From: Palsa-504 sp963808315
Lineage (GTDB): Bacteria; Actinomycetota; Actinomycetes; Streptosporangiales; Streptosporangiaceae
Length of the DNA stretch: 64,000 nt
Assembly (NCBI GenBank): GCA_963808315.1
Contig: CAWEFK010000025.1
Location: 1 to 64,000 of the forward strand
Direction of reading: 5' to 3'
The notes under the pieces were generated by a model. That model ran no database searches. It was not told where the DNA came from and saw only the letters and a list, made by a program, of their open reading frames with translations. Position numbers and translations under genes: made by a program. Positions 1 through 7,329 of the stretch are shown one piece after another. Position 1 is the first letter of the stretch. Each line of letters starts with the position of its first letter.

Positions 1-57
1 GCAGGGTCCGCTGTCGCCCGGCAGGCCACTAGACACCTTGTGACCTGCCGTCCCCTG

Positions 58-103
58 TCGGGTGGCCGGATTTGAACTCCCGGCCTCTTCGTCCCGGACG
101 AGG
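58..103 (-). pseudogene. 3' half of a decayed tRNA-Pro(CGG)-like sequence
   Basis: Read on the minus strand, this stretch keeps the anticodon arm with a CGG anticodon loop, the variable region and a TTCAAAT T-loop of an actinobacterial tRNA-Pro. The anticodon and T stems contain mismatches, and the D-arm and 5' acceptor half cannot be recognised. Integrases that target tRNA 3' ends leave such fragments, and a tyrosine recombinase lies next to it. I infer an old attachment-site remnant rather than a working tRNA. A simple degenerate tRNA is the alternative. Confidence 0.5.
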
Positions 104-224
104 GCAACGCCGAGTTGAGCCGCAGCCTTGATCGTCCGGTCATTGTGGACCGTATGCGACAACGAGGACTTTAGCGCTCACGACACGTGAGCTTTCATTG
201 AACTCGGTCCGGGCACTCGTTGCG

Positions 225-1232
225 TTAGATACGGTCACCTGGGCTGAGGCGGGCGTGAGCGTTGTGCGCCCAGGCGATGCCGCGTTGCTCGGTGTACTCG
301 CGGACCATGTCGTAGGTCTTCCAGCCCGTGATGTGCATGAGATCGTCGGTGGACCCGCCCGCCGCGAGCCAGCTGTCCGCGAACGACCGGCGGAACCTGT
401 GCGGGTGGACGTTCTGAATTCCCGCCTGCGCTCCCCGGCGCCCCACCATGTCGCGGATACCGGAGTCCGTCATGCGCGCCGTGTTGTGCCCCTGGACGCC
501 GAGCCAGAGCCAGGGCGACGATGTTTGTGAGTGCCGTGCCCGCGCTCGTATGTACTTGCCCAGCGCCGCAGCCGACTTCTTGCCGATCGGCACCCAGGTC
601 TCGTCTCCGCCCTTCAGGCGGATACGGAGCCGCCGCTGGGCCAGGAAGACGTCGTTCGCGGACTCGTCGTCCGGGTCGTACCGCAGCCCGGCCAGGCCGG
701 ACACCCGCAGCCCCGTGTCGATGAAGACGCGCATGATCGCGGTGTCGCGACGATCCACGAACGTCGCGCCCGAGCACGTCTTCAGGAGCCGTGTCAGCTC
801 CTCCTCGATGAAGAACGACTTCGCCTTCTTGGTGACCTTCGGGGCTTGCACGCGGTCCATGGGGTTCGGGTTCTCGCGCTCGCCCTCGCTGGCGAACCAG
901 CCGAAGAACACCCGGATGTTACGGAAGTGGACCGCCGCGGACGCGGCCGACGTGCGCTGTTCCTCGGCGAGCAGGAACGCGCGGATGTGCGAGGCGTCGA
1001 CGTCTTCGACCGAAGCGGGCATGTCCTGGTCCGCGAGGAACCGGCAGAACGCCCGGACGGAGTCGGTATACGAGCGGACGGTACGAGAACTCTTGGCCGC
1101 GGCGTCGAGTGCCAGCTGCCATGAGGCGATGAACGTACTGAGCGCAGGTCCGGACTTAGCGGCGGCGCGGCGCGCCCGGTTACGTCGCGCTTCGCGCATG
1201 CTGGTCACGGATGAGCTGGCCTCGGATGACAT
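225..1232 (-). CDS. tyrosine recombinase/integrase (XerD-like), outside the tRNA-Arg element
   Basis: This is a tyrosine site-specific recombinase of about 335 residues. An N-terminal SAM-like core-binding region (TVRSYTDSVRAFCRFL) precedes the catalytic domain. The domain has the first Arg in DTGLRVSGL, the Lys in the RLKGGDE turn, the HPHRFRRSF box and a C-terminal Tyr in REYT. The second catalytic His position reads ITGWKT, so Trp replaces His. I chose the ATG at 1232 because GGGGAGGAA lies just upstream; a longer reading would start at 1271. It sits between the tRNA-Pro relic and tRNA-Arg, outside the 45-bp att repeats, so it probably belongs to another, perhaps decayed, integrant. Confidence 0.85.
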   Translation of the reverse strand: MSSEASSSVTSMREARRNRARRAAAKSGPALSTFIASWQLALDAAAKSSRTVRSYTDSVRAFCRFLADQDMPASVEDVDASHIRAFLLAEEQRTSAASAAVHFRNIRVFFGWFASEGERENPNPMDRVQAPKVTKKAKSFFIEEELTRLLKTCSGATFVDRRDTAIMRVFIDTGLRVSGLAGLRYDPDDESANDVFLAQRRLRIRLKGGDETWVPIGKKSAAALGKYIRARARHSQTSSPWLWLGVQGHNTARMTDSGIRDMVGRRGAQAGIQNVHPHRFRRSFADSWLAAGGSTDDLMHITGWKTYDMVREYTEQRGIAWAHNAHARLSPGDRI

Positions 1233-1357
1233 GGGTTCCTCCCCGGTCACCGGTGCGACCGCGCCCGCCATGCCCTACCCTTGATGGGTAGGCACGACTG
1301 TGATGGGCGACGAATCAGACGCTCTATCCACGCTGTGCTTATGTGCTCTCGCAGCAG

Positions 1358-1379
1358 CTACCTGCGAAACTGCAGGTAG
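1358..1379. repeat. inverted repeat upstream of tRNA-Arg
   Basis: CTACCTGC and GCAGGTAG are perfect 8-bp arms around a 6-bp spacer, 15 bp before tRNA-Arg. There is no T-run. It could be a regulatory dyad or the 3' boundary of transcription from the left. Confidence 0.4.
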
Positions 1380-1394
1380 GACAACTCAAGACCC

Positions 1395-1470
1395 GCGCTC
1401 GTAGCTCAACGGATAGAGCATCTGACTACGGATCAGAAGGTTGGGGGTTCGAGTCCCTCCGAGCGCGCCA
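1395..1470 (+). tRNA. tRNA-Arg(ACG)
   Basis: A complete cloverleaf is visible. The acceptor GCGCTCG (1395-1401) pairs with CGAGCGC (1460-1466). The D-arm has GCTC/GAGC, the anticodon stem is TCTGA/TCAGA with loop CTACGGA (anticodon ACG), the T-loop is TTCGAGT, and CCA is encoded at 1468-1470. It is the integration target of the element to its right. Integration keeps the gene intact because the attachment core repeats its 3' half. Confidence 0.96.
1424..1468 (+). repeat. attL core (45-bp direct repeat inside tRNA-Arg)
   Basis: These 45 bases, from the anticodon arm to the tRNA 3' end, recur without a mismatch at 29491-29535 in the same orientation. The integrase gene lies 90 bp to the right. 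Together this defines a tRNA-targeting integrative element of about 28.07 kb. Confidence 0.95.
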
Positions 1471-1555
1471 CACCTGACCTGCACCGGAGCCTAGCGGCTT
1501 GGTCCATCGGACGCGGCGGCAGCAAGATCAACTGCACAAAGATGCACACCCGGCC

Positions 1556-2713
1556 TCATGACGGCCTGCCGGTCTCGTAGATCGCGGCCAGGGCGTCACG
1601 CCCGGCGGCGAGGTCGTCGGGGTTGGCGTGCACGTACTGGCTCATGGTGAAAGCCCCGGAGTAGTGCCCGGCCCATGCAGCGATAATCGACACCGGGACG
1701 CCTGCCTTCTCCATCAGCGACAGCGCCGTATGCCTGGACTCGTGCAGCCGGATCCGCCGGACACCGGCCCGCTTCGCCACCCGGTGGAACTCATCGGAGT
1801 ACCACTCCGGGTGCACCGGCCGGCCCAGCTCGTCGGTGACCACGTACCCGGACGCCTCGTAGCCAGGCGCCGCGGCCGCGCCCTCGGCCATCTGCCGCTT
1901 GCGCAGCTCGTCGAGCGCGCCCACCACCGTGTCATCGAGCGGCAGGACCCGGACCGAGTTGCGGCTCTTCGGCGTCTTCTCGATGATCTCCCCGGCCACC
2001 AGGACCCGGTTCCGCGTCACCGTCAGAGTCTTGGCCCTGCGGTCGTAGCCATCCCAGCGGAGGCCGGTGACCTCACCGCGGCGCAGCCCGTACAGCGACA
2101 GCCGCCACGCCGCATGCAGCCGGTCGCTGGCCGCCTCGGCCAGGAACGCGTGTACCTCGTCCCGTGTCCAGGTCTGCCGCTCGGAACTCGCCAACTGGGG
2201 CCGCTTCACGTGCTCGACCGGGTTCCGGACGAGCCGCCCGTCCGCCACGGCCATCGCGAACGCGGCTTGCAGCCTGCCCAGAGCGAGGATGACGCTGCGC
2301 GGCCCGAGCCCGGTGCCCGCCTTCCCGCCAATCTTGCGGCCCTCGCGCAGCATGAAGTCGCGCAGGTCTTCCACGTCGCGTCGAGTAACCTCCTGCTGCT
2401 TGCGATGCCCGAGCTGGTCCCGGGCGCAGCGCAGCGCGTCGGTGTATGAGCGGGCGGTCGCCGCCTCCTTCTCGAACGTCGCAGACCGCAGGTAGTCAGC
2501 GATCAGCTCGTCGACCGTCTCTTTGCTCGGCCGGACGTAAGTGCCCTGCCGCCGCCCGCTGACGATCCGCGCGAGTTCGGCCGTCGCGTCGCCCTTCCGC
2601 TCGAACGTCTGGCGCTCCTGGATCCGCTTGCCGTCCGGTCCGCGGCCGGTGTCCACCCGGAACCAGTACCGGCGGCTCCCGTCGGGCAAGGTATAAGACT
2701 GGATCTTCGGCAT
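1556..2713 (-). CDS. int: element integrase, tyrosine recombinase family
   Basis: This 385-residue phage/AICE-type integrase carries out integration and excision at tRNA-Arg. The N-terminus (PKIQSYTLPDGSRRYWFRVD) looks like an arm-type DNA-binding domain. A core-binding SAM-like region follows, and then the catalytic domain with Arg in YGLRRGEVTGL, the HESRH box, WAGHYSG and the nucleophilic Tyr in MSQYVH. All expected catalytic residues are present. I prefer the ATG at 2713 because the PKIQ start fits homologues; an upstream ATG at 2755 is in frame. It lies next to attL and points towards the tRNA, the usual arrangement. Its 5' end overlaps the reading frame of the XRE gene. Confidence 0.93.
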   Translation of the reverse strand: MPKIQSYTLPDGSRRYWFRVDTGRGPDGKRIQERQTFERKGDATAELARIVSGRRQGTYVRPSKETVDELIADYLRSATFEKEAATARSYTDALRCARDQLGHRKQQEVTRRDVEDLRDFMLREGRKIGGKAGTGLGPRSVILALGRLQAAFAMAVADGRLVRNPVEHVKRPQLASSERQTWTRDEVHAFLAEAASDRLHAAWRLSLYGLRRGEVTGLRWDGYDRRAKTLTVTRNRVLVAGEIIEKTPKSRNSVRVLPLDDTVVGALDELRKRQMAEGAAAAPGYEASGYVVTDELGRPVHPEWYSDEFHRVAKRAGVRRIRLHESRHTALSLMEKAGVPVSIIAAWAGHYSGAFTMSQYVHANPDDLAAGRDALAAIYETGRPS

Positions 2714-3188
2714 CCGAGCCCTCCTCAGCCAGCTCCACGCGAGTCCGGCTCCCATCGCCTAGGTTCACCACGCGCCGGGTCTGCGTGCGCGTCGTGGCGT
2801 CGGCAGCGTCCGGGGTGGCCGCGAACTCGACGTCGCCCAGCTTGCGGAGCACGTCGAGGTCAGCCGGCGGCCGGGCCGTGCCGCGGAATACGATCAGCCG
2901 TCCGCCTGGCAGTGTCGCCACTGGCGGGGTACCGGGCGGCGGGAGTATCAGCACGTCGACCGGCACGTTGAGTGCGACGCTCAGCCCGATGAGTTCCTCG
3001 ACGGTGACCTTCCGGCCTCCTGGCCGCTCGGCCTCGGTAACGGTCTGCCGTACCCACCGGAAACCGAGGTCGGACATGCGGGCAGCTAGATCTGCCTGAC
3101 TGAGACTGCGCCGCTCTCGCTCCGCCGCTACGTTCCGTGCGACTAGGTCACGGTAGGGGACAGGTTCCGGCATCTGCTCAGCATGCAT
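2496..3188 (-). CDS. XRE-family HTH regulator upstream of int
   Basis: This 230-residue protein has an N-terminal Cro/CI-type helix-turn-helix (about residues 17-75: SQADLAARMSDLGFRWVRQTVTEAE). A Pro-rich middle follows. The last 70 or so residues are read out of frame across the 5' end of int, an overlap of about 220 bp. That is long for real coding overlap, so the true C-terminus may be near residue 160 with an unseen frameshift. ATG 3173 is an alternative start. The gene diverges from the small XRE gene at 3298. Its position beside int suggests a control gene for the integration module. Confidence 0.72.
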   Translation of the reverse strand: MHAEQMPEPVPYRDLVARNVAAERERRSLSQADLAARMSDLGFRWVRQTVTEAERPGGRKVTVEELIGLSVALNVPVDVLILPPPGTPPVATLPGGRLIVFRGTARPPADLDVLRKLGDVEFAATPDAADATTRTQTRRVVNLGDGSRTRVELAEEGSDAEDPVLYLARREPPVLVPGGHRPRTGRQADPGAPDVRAEGRRDGRTRADRQRAAAGHLRPAEQRDGRRADR

Positions 3189-3194
3189 GATTTT

Positions 3195-3290
3195 CTTGCG
3201 ATGCGCAAGGTATGAGCTTGCACGGGACTTGCGCTAGGAGTACAGTCCTGATGCTAGAGGCAAGAAAAACTAGCCGTTGGCAAGAAAGGA
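3195..3290. promoter_or_regulatory. divergent control region with CTTGC/GCAAG operators and promoter
   Basis: CTTGC or its complement GCAAG occurs six times in about 90 bp (near 3195, 3205, 3217, 3228, 3260 and 3280). The first two form a perfect dyad, CTTGCG-ATG-CGCAAG (3195-3209). A good sigma-70-like promoter, TTGCAC (3218-3223), 17 bp, TACAGT (3241-3246), reads right into the gene at 3298. The repeats overlap the promoter, as expected for repression by one of the flanking XRE proteins. Confidence 0.6.
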
Positions 3291-3297
3291 TTGCCGA

Positions 3298-3549
3298 ATG
3301 CAGAGCACCGTTAAAACACTGCGTGAGCTGTTGATGGAGCGCGGCCTGACGCTCGACGCCGTAGCCGTACTTGGCGGCGTCGACCCGTCTACTGTCAGCA
3401 GGATCGTCAGCGGCCACAACCGGGCACGCCCTGAAACTATCGTGCGCCTCAGCCGCGGCCTGGGCATCTCAGCCCGGCGCTTCCAGGGGATCTGCGATGC
3501 GAGCTGGCTGGCTGCGCATCCTGACGGCGGCGGCCAGGCTGGATCATGA
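3298..3549 (+). CDS. small XRE-type HTH protein
   Basis: An 83-residue protein that is almost entirely a helix-turn-helix: TLDAVAVLGGVDPSTVSRIVSGHNRARPETIVRLSRGLGI. AAAGGA-like sequence just upstream supports the ATG at 3298. It overlaps the next gene by ATGA, so the two are translationally coupled. It is probably a phage- or plasmid-type repressor that binds the CTTGC sites in the upstream region (inference). Confidence 0.8.
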   Translation: MQSTVKTLRELLMERGLTLDAVAVLGGVDPSTVSRIVSGHNRARPETIVRLSRGLGISARRFQGICDASWLAAHPDGGGQAGS

Positions 3550-3758
3550 GCGCCCTAGCCGGAGCGCCGACCCTGCCGGAAATCCGGAGTTGGCCAGCAA
3601 CATGCGATCCGGATCAGGCGGCTCTTGCGCTCGGCGTCAGCCGGTCAACCGTCTACGAAACTCTCCGCCGTGGCGACTTCCCTGGACGCGCGATACGGGT
3701 CGGCGGCCGGTGGCGGGTGATCACCGCGAGCCTGGTCGACCTGCTGGAAGGGAAATGA
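3546..3758 (+). CDS. excisionase-like HTH protein
   Basis: This 70-residue protein carries a MerR/BldC-type winged helix motif (DQAALALGVSRSTVYETLRRGDFPGRAIRVGGRWRVITASLVDLLEGK). That architecture is typical of Xis/AlpA-type excisionases and DNA-architectural factors. It is coupled by ATGA to the small XRE gene and followed at once by a strong terminator. I infer a recombination directionality factor for int. A transcription factor of the same fold cannot be excluded. Confidence 0.75.
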   Translation: MSALAGAPTLPEIRSWPATCDPDQAALALGVSRSTVYETLRRGDFPGRAIRVGGRWRVITASLVDLLEGK

Positions 3759-3796
3759 AGCGGGCCGCCCCTTGCCCGAGGCGGCCCGCTAAAAAC
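3759..3796 (+). terminator. Rho-independent terminator after the excisionase-like gene
   Basis: AGCGGGCCGCC (3759-3769) pairs perfectly with GGCGGCCCGCT (3780-3790), and A/C-rich sequence follows. The symmetric stem starts right after the stop codon, so it probably closes the two-gene regulator operon. Confidence 0.75.
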
Positions 3797-3873
3797 TCAC
3801 GACCAATCCCATCCTAGGACGCCCGCATGTCCAGTGTAGAACAGTCACCGGCCAGCCGCCGGGACGTTGAGTC

Positions 3874-4323
3874 GTGACTCGCAAGTCACCACCCGAGCCG
3901 CCCGAGGACCTCGGTCTCACGGTCCTGACGCCTAACGAGTGGCTGCCGATCTGGGATCGAGTGATCACCTCGACGCCCACTAAAGCCGTCGGCTACGCCG
4001 CCGCCACCCGATTTGCAGGCTGGGGAGACGGCGCCGAGATCCGCCCCGGCAACGTCATCCTGGCCAAGATCTGCGGTTGCTCCACCAAGTCAGTCGAGCG
4101 GGCGTTCATCTGGATGCGGGACAAGGGCCTGGTGTGGCGCTATCACAAGGGAGCCTGCCAGGGCGATGCTGACGTCTACCGGCTCACCATGCCGGAGGAC
4201 GCCTTCAGCCGCATCCCGCTCCTGACTCTGAAATGGGACTACCCGCCCGACACAGGGTCTGGTGCAGACACACAGTCCGGTGCAGACGCAGAGTCGGCAC
4301 CTAACCGGGCCGCCGACAGATGA
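3874..4323 (+). CDS. winged-helix protein, replication-initiator-like N-terminus
   Basis: This 149-residue protein has a helix-turn-helix region (PGNVILAKICGCSTKSVERAFIWMRDKGLVW), similar to helical domains of phage and plasmid replication proteins. A tail follows with repeats of the type DTxSGAD. Start GTG/ATG choice is uncertain; the first codon lies in GTCGTGACT near 3874. It overlaps the next gene by ATGA. I see no clear RepSA or Prim-Pol domain, so a replication role is only a guess. Confidence 0.6.
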   Translation: MTRKSPPEPPEDLGLTVLTPNEWLPIWDRVITSTPTKAVGYAAATRFAGWGDGAEIRPGNVILAKICGCSTKSVERAFIWMRDKGLVWRYHKGACQGDADVYRLTMPEDAFSRIPLLTLKWDYPPDTGSGADTQSGADAESAPNRAADR

Positions 4324-4616
4324 CCCCTGCTCACATGCCTGTGGAAAACCGTCCCGGAACGCAGCATCCGGACGCCTCGCTGACACCCGACGCAGAGTCT
4401 GCACCCGACTCTGTGTCGCTGACACCCGACTGTGAGTCGGGACCACACCGGACAGGGAGTCTGCCTACCTCTGTAGGGAACCTCCGCAGAGACCTCTCCA
4501 CCCACGCAAATACATCTCCTGCTACGGCCGGTGTGGAAGGAGAGGGGCCGGGGGCGCGCAAGAAACCGGTTCCTGTGGATTACGCCGATCACCTCAAGCC
4601 GGAGCGCGTCGCGTGA
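4320..4616 (+). CDS. small low-complexity protein coupled to the winged-helix gene
   Basis: A 98-residue protein with no recognised domain. It starts in the ATGA overlap. It contains PDAESAP/PDSVSLTPDCESG repeats like those at the end of the preceding protein. This suggests either one ancestral gene split in two or two genes that share a repetitive linker. It ends in a GTGA overlap with the next gene. Confidence 0.5.
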   Translation: MTPAHMPVENRPGTQHPDASLTPDAESAPDSVSLTPDCESGPHRTGSLPTSVGNLRRDLSTHANTSPATAGVEGEGPGARKKPVPVDYADHLKPERVA

Positions 4617-5191
4617 CGCGGGATGCATGGCTGCGGCAGCTTCACGAACGCCCCGACCGACCGCAGGGCCGCCAACGGCGCCAGCTCGACGTGCTCGTCG
4701 CCCTGGCCGACCAGCTCGACTCGGAGACCGGCAAGGGCTCCGTGTCCCTACTGGAGCTGGCGTCGGCCGCGGGTGTCAGCGAGCGCACAGTCAGGCGCGC
4801 GATCGGCTGGGCTACGACGTCCGGCCTGCTGGAGCGGACTAGCCGCGGTCACCGTCTCGGCGACGACACGACCGCCCCGTCCGGCTGGCAGTTGCTCGGC
4901 CAGAGCGAACCTCAACCGGCCAACTCGGAACCTCAACCGGACAGCTCACTGGCTCTACAGGTCAGCTCGCAACCTCAACCGGCCAACTCGGCAGAGGTGC
5001 CGAAGGCGCGCCCAGCCGGCCGACGCAGCACATCTACGTCGAAGCCCGTAAAGGCCGACATCGCCAAGTTCCGCGCCTGGGCAGCCAAGCAGCCGGGGTG
5101 CCACCACGGACACCCCGGCGGCGACCAGACCGACCCAGCCGGGACCGTCCTGTGTCCGCTCTGCCGCCGAGAACAGGAGACGTCATCATGA
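4613..5191 (+). CDS. HTH protein with QPANS repeats and a C-terminal Cys/His cluster
   Basis: This 192-residue protein begins at GTG in a GTGA overlap. Residues about 25-85 form a GntR/MarR-like winged helix (SLLELASAAGVSERTVRRAIGWATTSGLLE). A linker carries three copies of EPQPANS-like units. The C-terminus has CHHGHPGG and LCPLCRRE, a likely zinc site. With the preceding genes it forms a cluster of DNA-binding proteins, perhaps for element replication or its control. Confidence 0.62.
   Translation: MTRDAWLRQLHERPDRPQGRQRRQLDVLVALADQLDSETGKGSVSLLELASAAGVSERTVRRAIGWATTSGLLERTSRGHRLGDDTTAPSGWQLLGQSEPQPANSEPQPDSSLALQVSSQPQPANSAEVPKARPAGRRSTSTSKPVKADIAKFRAWAAKQPGCHHGHPGGDQTDPAGTVLCPLCRREQETSS
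4907..4990 (+). repeat. in-gene direct repeats (about 20 bp, three copies)
   Basis: AACCTCAACCGG followed by CCAACTCG or a close variant recurs near 4907, 4928 and 4968 inside the HTH protein gene. The reading frame is kept, so the repeats may be coding only. Iterons inside replication genes have a similar look. Confidence 0.5.
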
Positions 5192-5460
5192 CCGTCCGCC
5201 GCGCCCGCCACTATCCGACGCCGACGCCGGCCGCCGAACTGCTGGCCGCCGAGCGCTGCGACCACGGCGAGATCATCGGCCGCTGCGCCCTGTGCCGCGT
5301 GGCTGCCGAGCCGCCAGCCGACCAGACCGTGACCACGCCGACCGAGACGCGACCCCGACCGCCCGTGGCCGACGAAGCCGACCAGGCCGCTACCCCGGCC
5401 GCCGCTGTGGTCGAAGACGACGACCAAGACCCGCGTAGCACCCCGTGGTGGACCTGGTGA
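5188..5460 (+). CDS. small Cys-rich protein
   Basis: A 90-residue protein that starts in an ATGA overlap. CDHGEIIGRCALC is a likely zinc knuckle. The rest is an acidic, Pro/Thr-rich tail ending in TPWWTW. No family is recognised. It belongs to the same tightly overlapped run of genes. Confidence 0.6.
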   Translation: MTVRRARHYPTPTPAAELLAAERCDHGEIIGRCALCRVAAEPPADQTVTTPTETRPRPPVADEADQAATPAAAVVEDDDQDPRSTPWWTW

Positions 5461-5606
5461 GCAGCGACAACGAGTGGACACGACGGGCCCGCCGCGTCCA
5501 GGCCGAGCGTGCGGCAGCGATGCGCCGTCACCCGGCCAGCGGGCCGGCCCAGCCCGGCCGCCAGCTGCCCGCCGATGCGGCCAACCCAACCATGAAGGAG
5601 AACACG

Positions 5607-5990
5607 ATGCCCGACCCCGCCGACGACCACCGCACTCAGCTCCACGCACTGCTGGCCCAGGCCGACGACTACGCGATCGCGCTCGACGAGATCGCCCACG
5701 ACAACCCCCGCCGCCTGCTCGACGTGGCCCGCCAGATGATCCACTGGCACGCCCAGGTAGCCACCGTCCTGCTGGGCATCGTCGGCACCCCCGAGGCCCA
5801 CCGCGGCGTGATCGTCGCCGGTGCCCTCACCACCATGGCCGAGGCCGCCACCCTCACCCACGCCAAGCCAGTCAGCCAGTGGGAGCACGCCGCCCGCATT
5901 ATCGAGCAGCAGGCGACGGAGCCGGACCCATCGGACTGTCCCCAGACGCCGAACCCATGGGACTGTCCCCGACCCGAGCCGGAACGCTGA
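5607..5990 (+). CDS. hypothetical helical protein
   Basis: A 127-residue protein with no recognised family, predicted mostly helical (LDEIAHDNPRRLLDVARQMIHWHAQVATVLLGIVG). GAAGGAG at 5594-5600 supports the ATG at 5607. An in-frame GTG at 5457 overlaps the previous stop and would add 50 residues. Its stop overlaps the next start (TGATG). Confidence 0.6.
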   Translation: MPDPADDHRTQLHALLAQADDYAIALDEIAHDNPRRLLDVARQMIHWHAQVATVLLGIVGTPEAHRGVIVAGALTTMAEAATLTHAKPVSQWEHAARIIEQQATEPDPSDCPQTPNPWDCPRPEPER

Positions 5991-6637
5991 TGGCCAGGAA
6001 GCGACAGGCGAAGCGCTGCACCGGGCACCGCACCGACGGGCAGCCGTGCGAGGCGTGGGCGATGCGGGGAACGACCGTGTGCGGCGCGCATGGCGGCCGG
6101 GCGCCGCAGGTCCGGGCCGCAGCGACGGAACGGCTCGCGCTCGACGCCGCGAACCGGCTAGCGCTGCCGGTCGAGACCACGGCCGCCCAGGCGCTCCAGG
6201 ACGGTCTAGCCCGCGCGAACGGCGAGGTCCTTTACCTGGCCGACCGGGTGGCCCAGATCCCTGAAGGGGAGCTGACGTGGCGGCTGGCGAGGCGCCGGAC
6301 CAGGATTCAGCAGGAGCCCGGCGGTATGCCCGGCAACCCGCAGATCGAGGTGACGCACGAGGAGCGGCGCCACGCGCTGTGGGTGGCGTACACCGACGCG
6401 ATCGCACGGAGGACGGCGATCGCGGCAGAGATGGCCCGCCTCGGGATCGAGGAGCGGCGCGTCGCGATCGACGAACGCACCGGAGACCTGTTCCGGCTGG
6501 CGATCGAGGGGATGCTGACCGAATTCAAGGTGCTGTGGAATCTGACGCCGGTACAGCTGGCGCAGTCGGGGCCGGTGATCGTCCGGAACCTGCGCCGCAT
6601 CGACGCGATCGAGTCCGGGGAGAATCAGCCCGGATGA
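5990..6637 (+). CDS. HGG-type zinc-finger protein, terminase-small-subunit-like region
   Basis: This 215-residue protein starts CTGHRTDGQPCEAWAMRG...CGAHGG. This C-C-C-H cluster is common in phage and mobile-element proteins that bind DNA. The rest is helical and charged (EERRHALWVAYTDAIARRTAIAAEM). Actinobacterial elements carry similar genes of unknown role. It is the last gene of the overlapping run that starts near 3874. Confidence 0.6.
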   Translation: MARKRQAKRCTGHRTDGQPCEAWAMRGTTVCGAHGGRAPQVRAAATERLALDAANRLALPVETTAAQALQDGLARANGEVLYLADRVAQIPEGELTWRLARRRTRIQQEPGGMPGNPQIEVTHEERRHALWVAYTDAIARRTAIAAEMARLGIEERRVAIDERTGDLFRLAIEGMLTEFKVLWNLTPVQLAQSGPVIVRNLRRIDAIESGENQPG

Positions 6638-6658
6638 GTGTTCCCGAATTCGGCTTGC

Positions 6659-6707
6659 ACATTACACAACGGTTGTGTAATGTCGAGTGTGTAAGAGTTA
6701 CACACTC
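6659..6707. promoter_or_regulatory. two perfect operator dyads before the ribbon-helix-helix gene
   Basis: Dyad 1 has ACATTACACAA (6659-6669) and TTGTGTAATGT (6673-6683) around CGG. Dyad 2 has GAGTGTGTAA (6685-6694) and TTACACACTC (6698-6707) around GAG. Both share GTGTAA, and their centres are 25 bp apart. They sit directly before the start of a CopG-like gene, so autoregulation is likely. Confidence 0.7.
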
Positions 6708-6722
6708 TCCGGAAGGCTCCTC

Positions 6723-7169
6723 ATGCGCATGAACATCTCCGTCCCCGACGACCTCGCAACGGCGGTCCGCGAGCTGGAGCTGCCTATCTCGGCCATCTGC
6801 CAGCACGCCCTGCGCTCTGAGGTCGTGAAGGCCCGAGCAGTCGCCCAGGGAGGCAGCATGCAGGAGATCACCATCGAAGTCGGCGACCCAATCCTGACGC
6901 AGGGCTTCACGGGCTACTGGCTCGTCGAGCCGAGCCGCGATGAAACCCGCACCGCCGAGGAAGGCTACGACGCCGGCGCGTACTGGGGCGTTGCCCTGAC
7001 GAAGCGCGGCCGGATCGCCGTCTACACCGCGCACCGCAACGAGCGCTGGCCGGCCAGCCTGAACGACTACGACAGTCTCGACCAGGCCGCCGGGCATGTG
7101 CCCGCGGACATCCTCGCGCGCGCTGCGGCCGAGCTGGGCGAGACCCGGGTGCTCTGGCGCGACATCTGA
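6723..7169 (+). CDS. ribbon-helix-helix protein with EXLDI-like C-terminal domain
   Basis: A 148-residue protein. The N-terminus (MRMNISVPDDLATAVRELEL...) is a ribbon-helix-helix or CcdA/CopG-like DNA-binding motif. The remaining 100 residues (NERWPASLNDYDSLDQAAGH...VLWRDI) resemble EXLDI-type proteins of mobile elements, although that assignment is tentative. GGAAGG upstream supports the ATG at 6723. The operators immediately upstream fit an autoregulated antitoxin-like gene, but I see no separate toxin partner. Confidence 0.65.
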   Translation: MRMNISVPDDLATAVRELELPISAICQHALRSEVVKARAVAQGGSMQEITIEVGDPILTQGFTGYWLVEPSRDETRTAEEGYDAGAYWGVALTKRGRIAVYTAHRNERWPASLNDYDSLDQAAGHVPADILARAAAELGETRVLWRDI

Positions 7170-7329
7170 CGGTGTAAAGAAGGCCGTCACGGTCAAACCG
7201 GCCCGATGAGCTGCGGCGATGGCAATTTTAATTCTGCTAAACAATGGCTCAATGAATGGCTGTCTAATAGAATGTGAATATGAAATCAATGCCAGCCACA
7301 AGGGCGGGCAGACCCAAAAGGAGCGCGGA
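7170..7329. promoter_or_regulatory. AT-rich intergenic region
   Basis: This 160-bp stretch is far more AT-rich than its surroundings. It contains two AATGGCT direct repeats and TAATAGAATGTGAATATGAAAT. I read it as a promoter region for the gene at 7330. No exact promoter is assigned. Confidence 0.4.

Noticed and set aside
448..1284. Long plus-strand frame opposite the first integrase
   Set aside because: It is the antisense of a gene with all recombinase motifs, and its translation shows no conserved domain. GC-rich DNA produces many such frames.
4750..5200. HNH nuclease at the C-terminus of the 4613 protein
   Set aside because: The Cys/His spacing (CHHGH and LCPLC) fits a zinc site, but the HNH His-Asn-His pattern is not visible.
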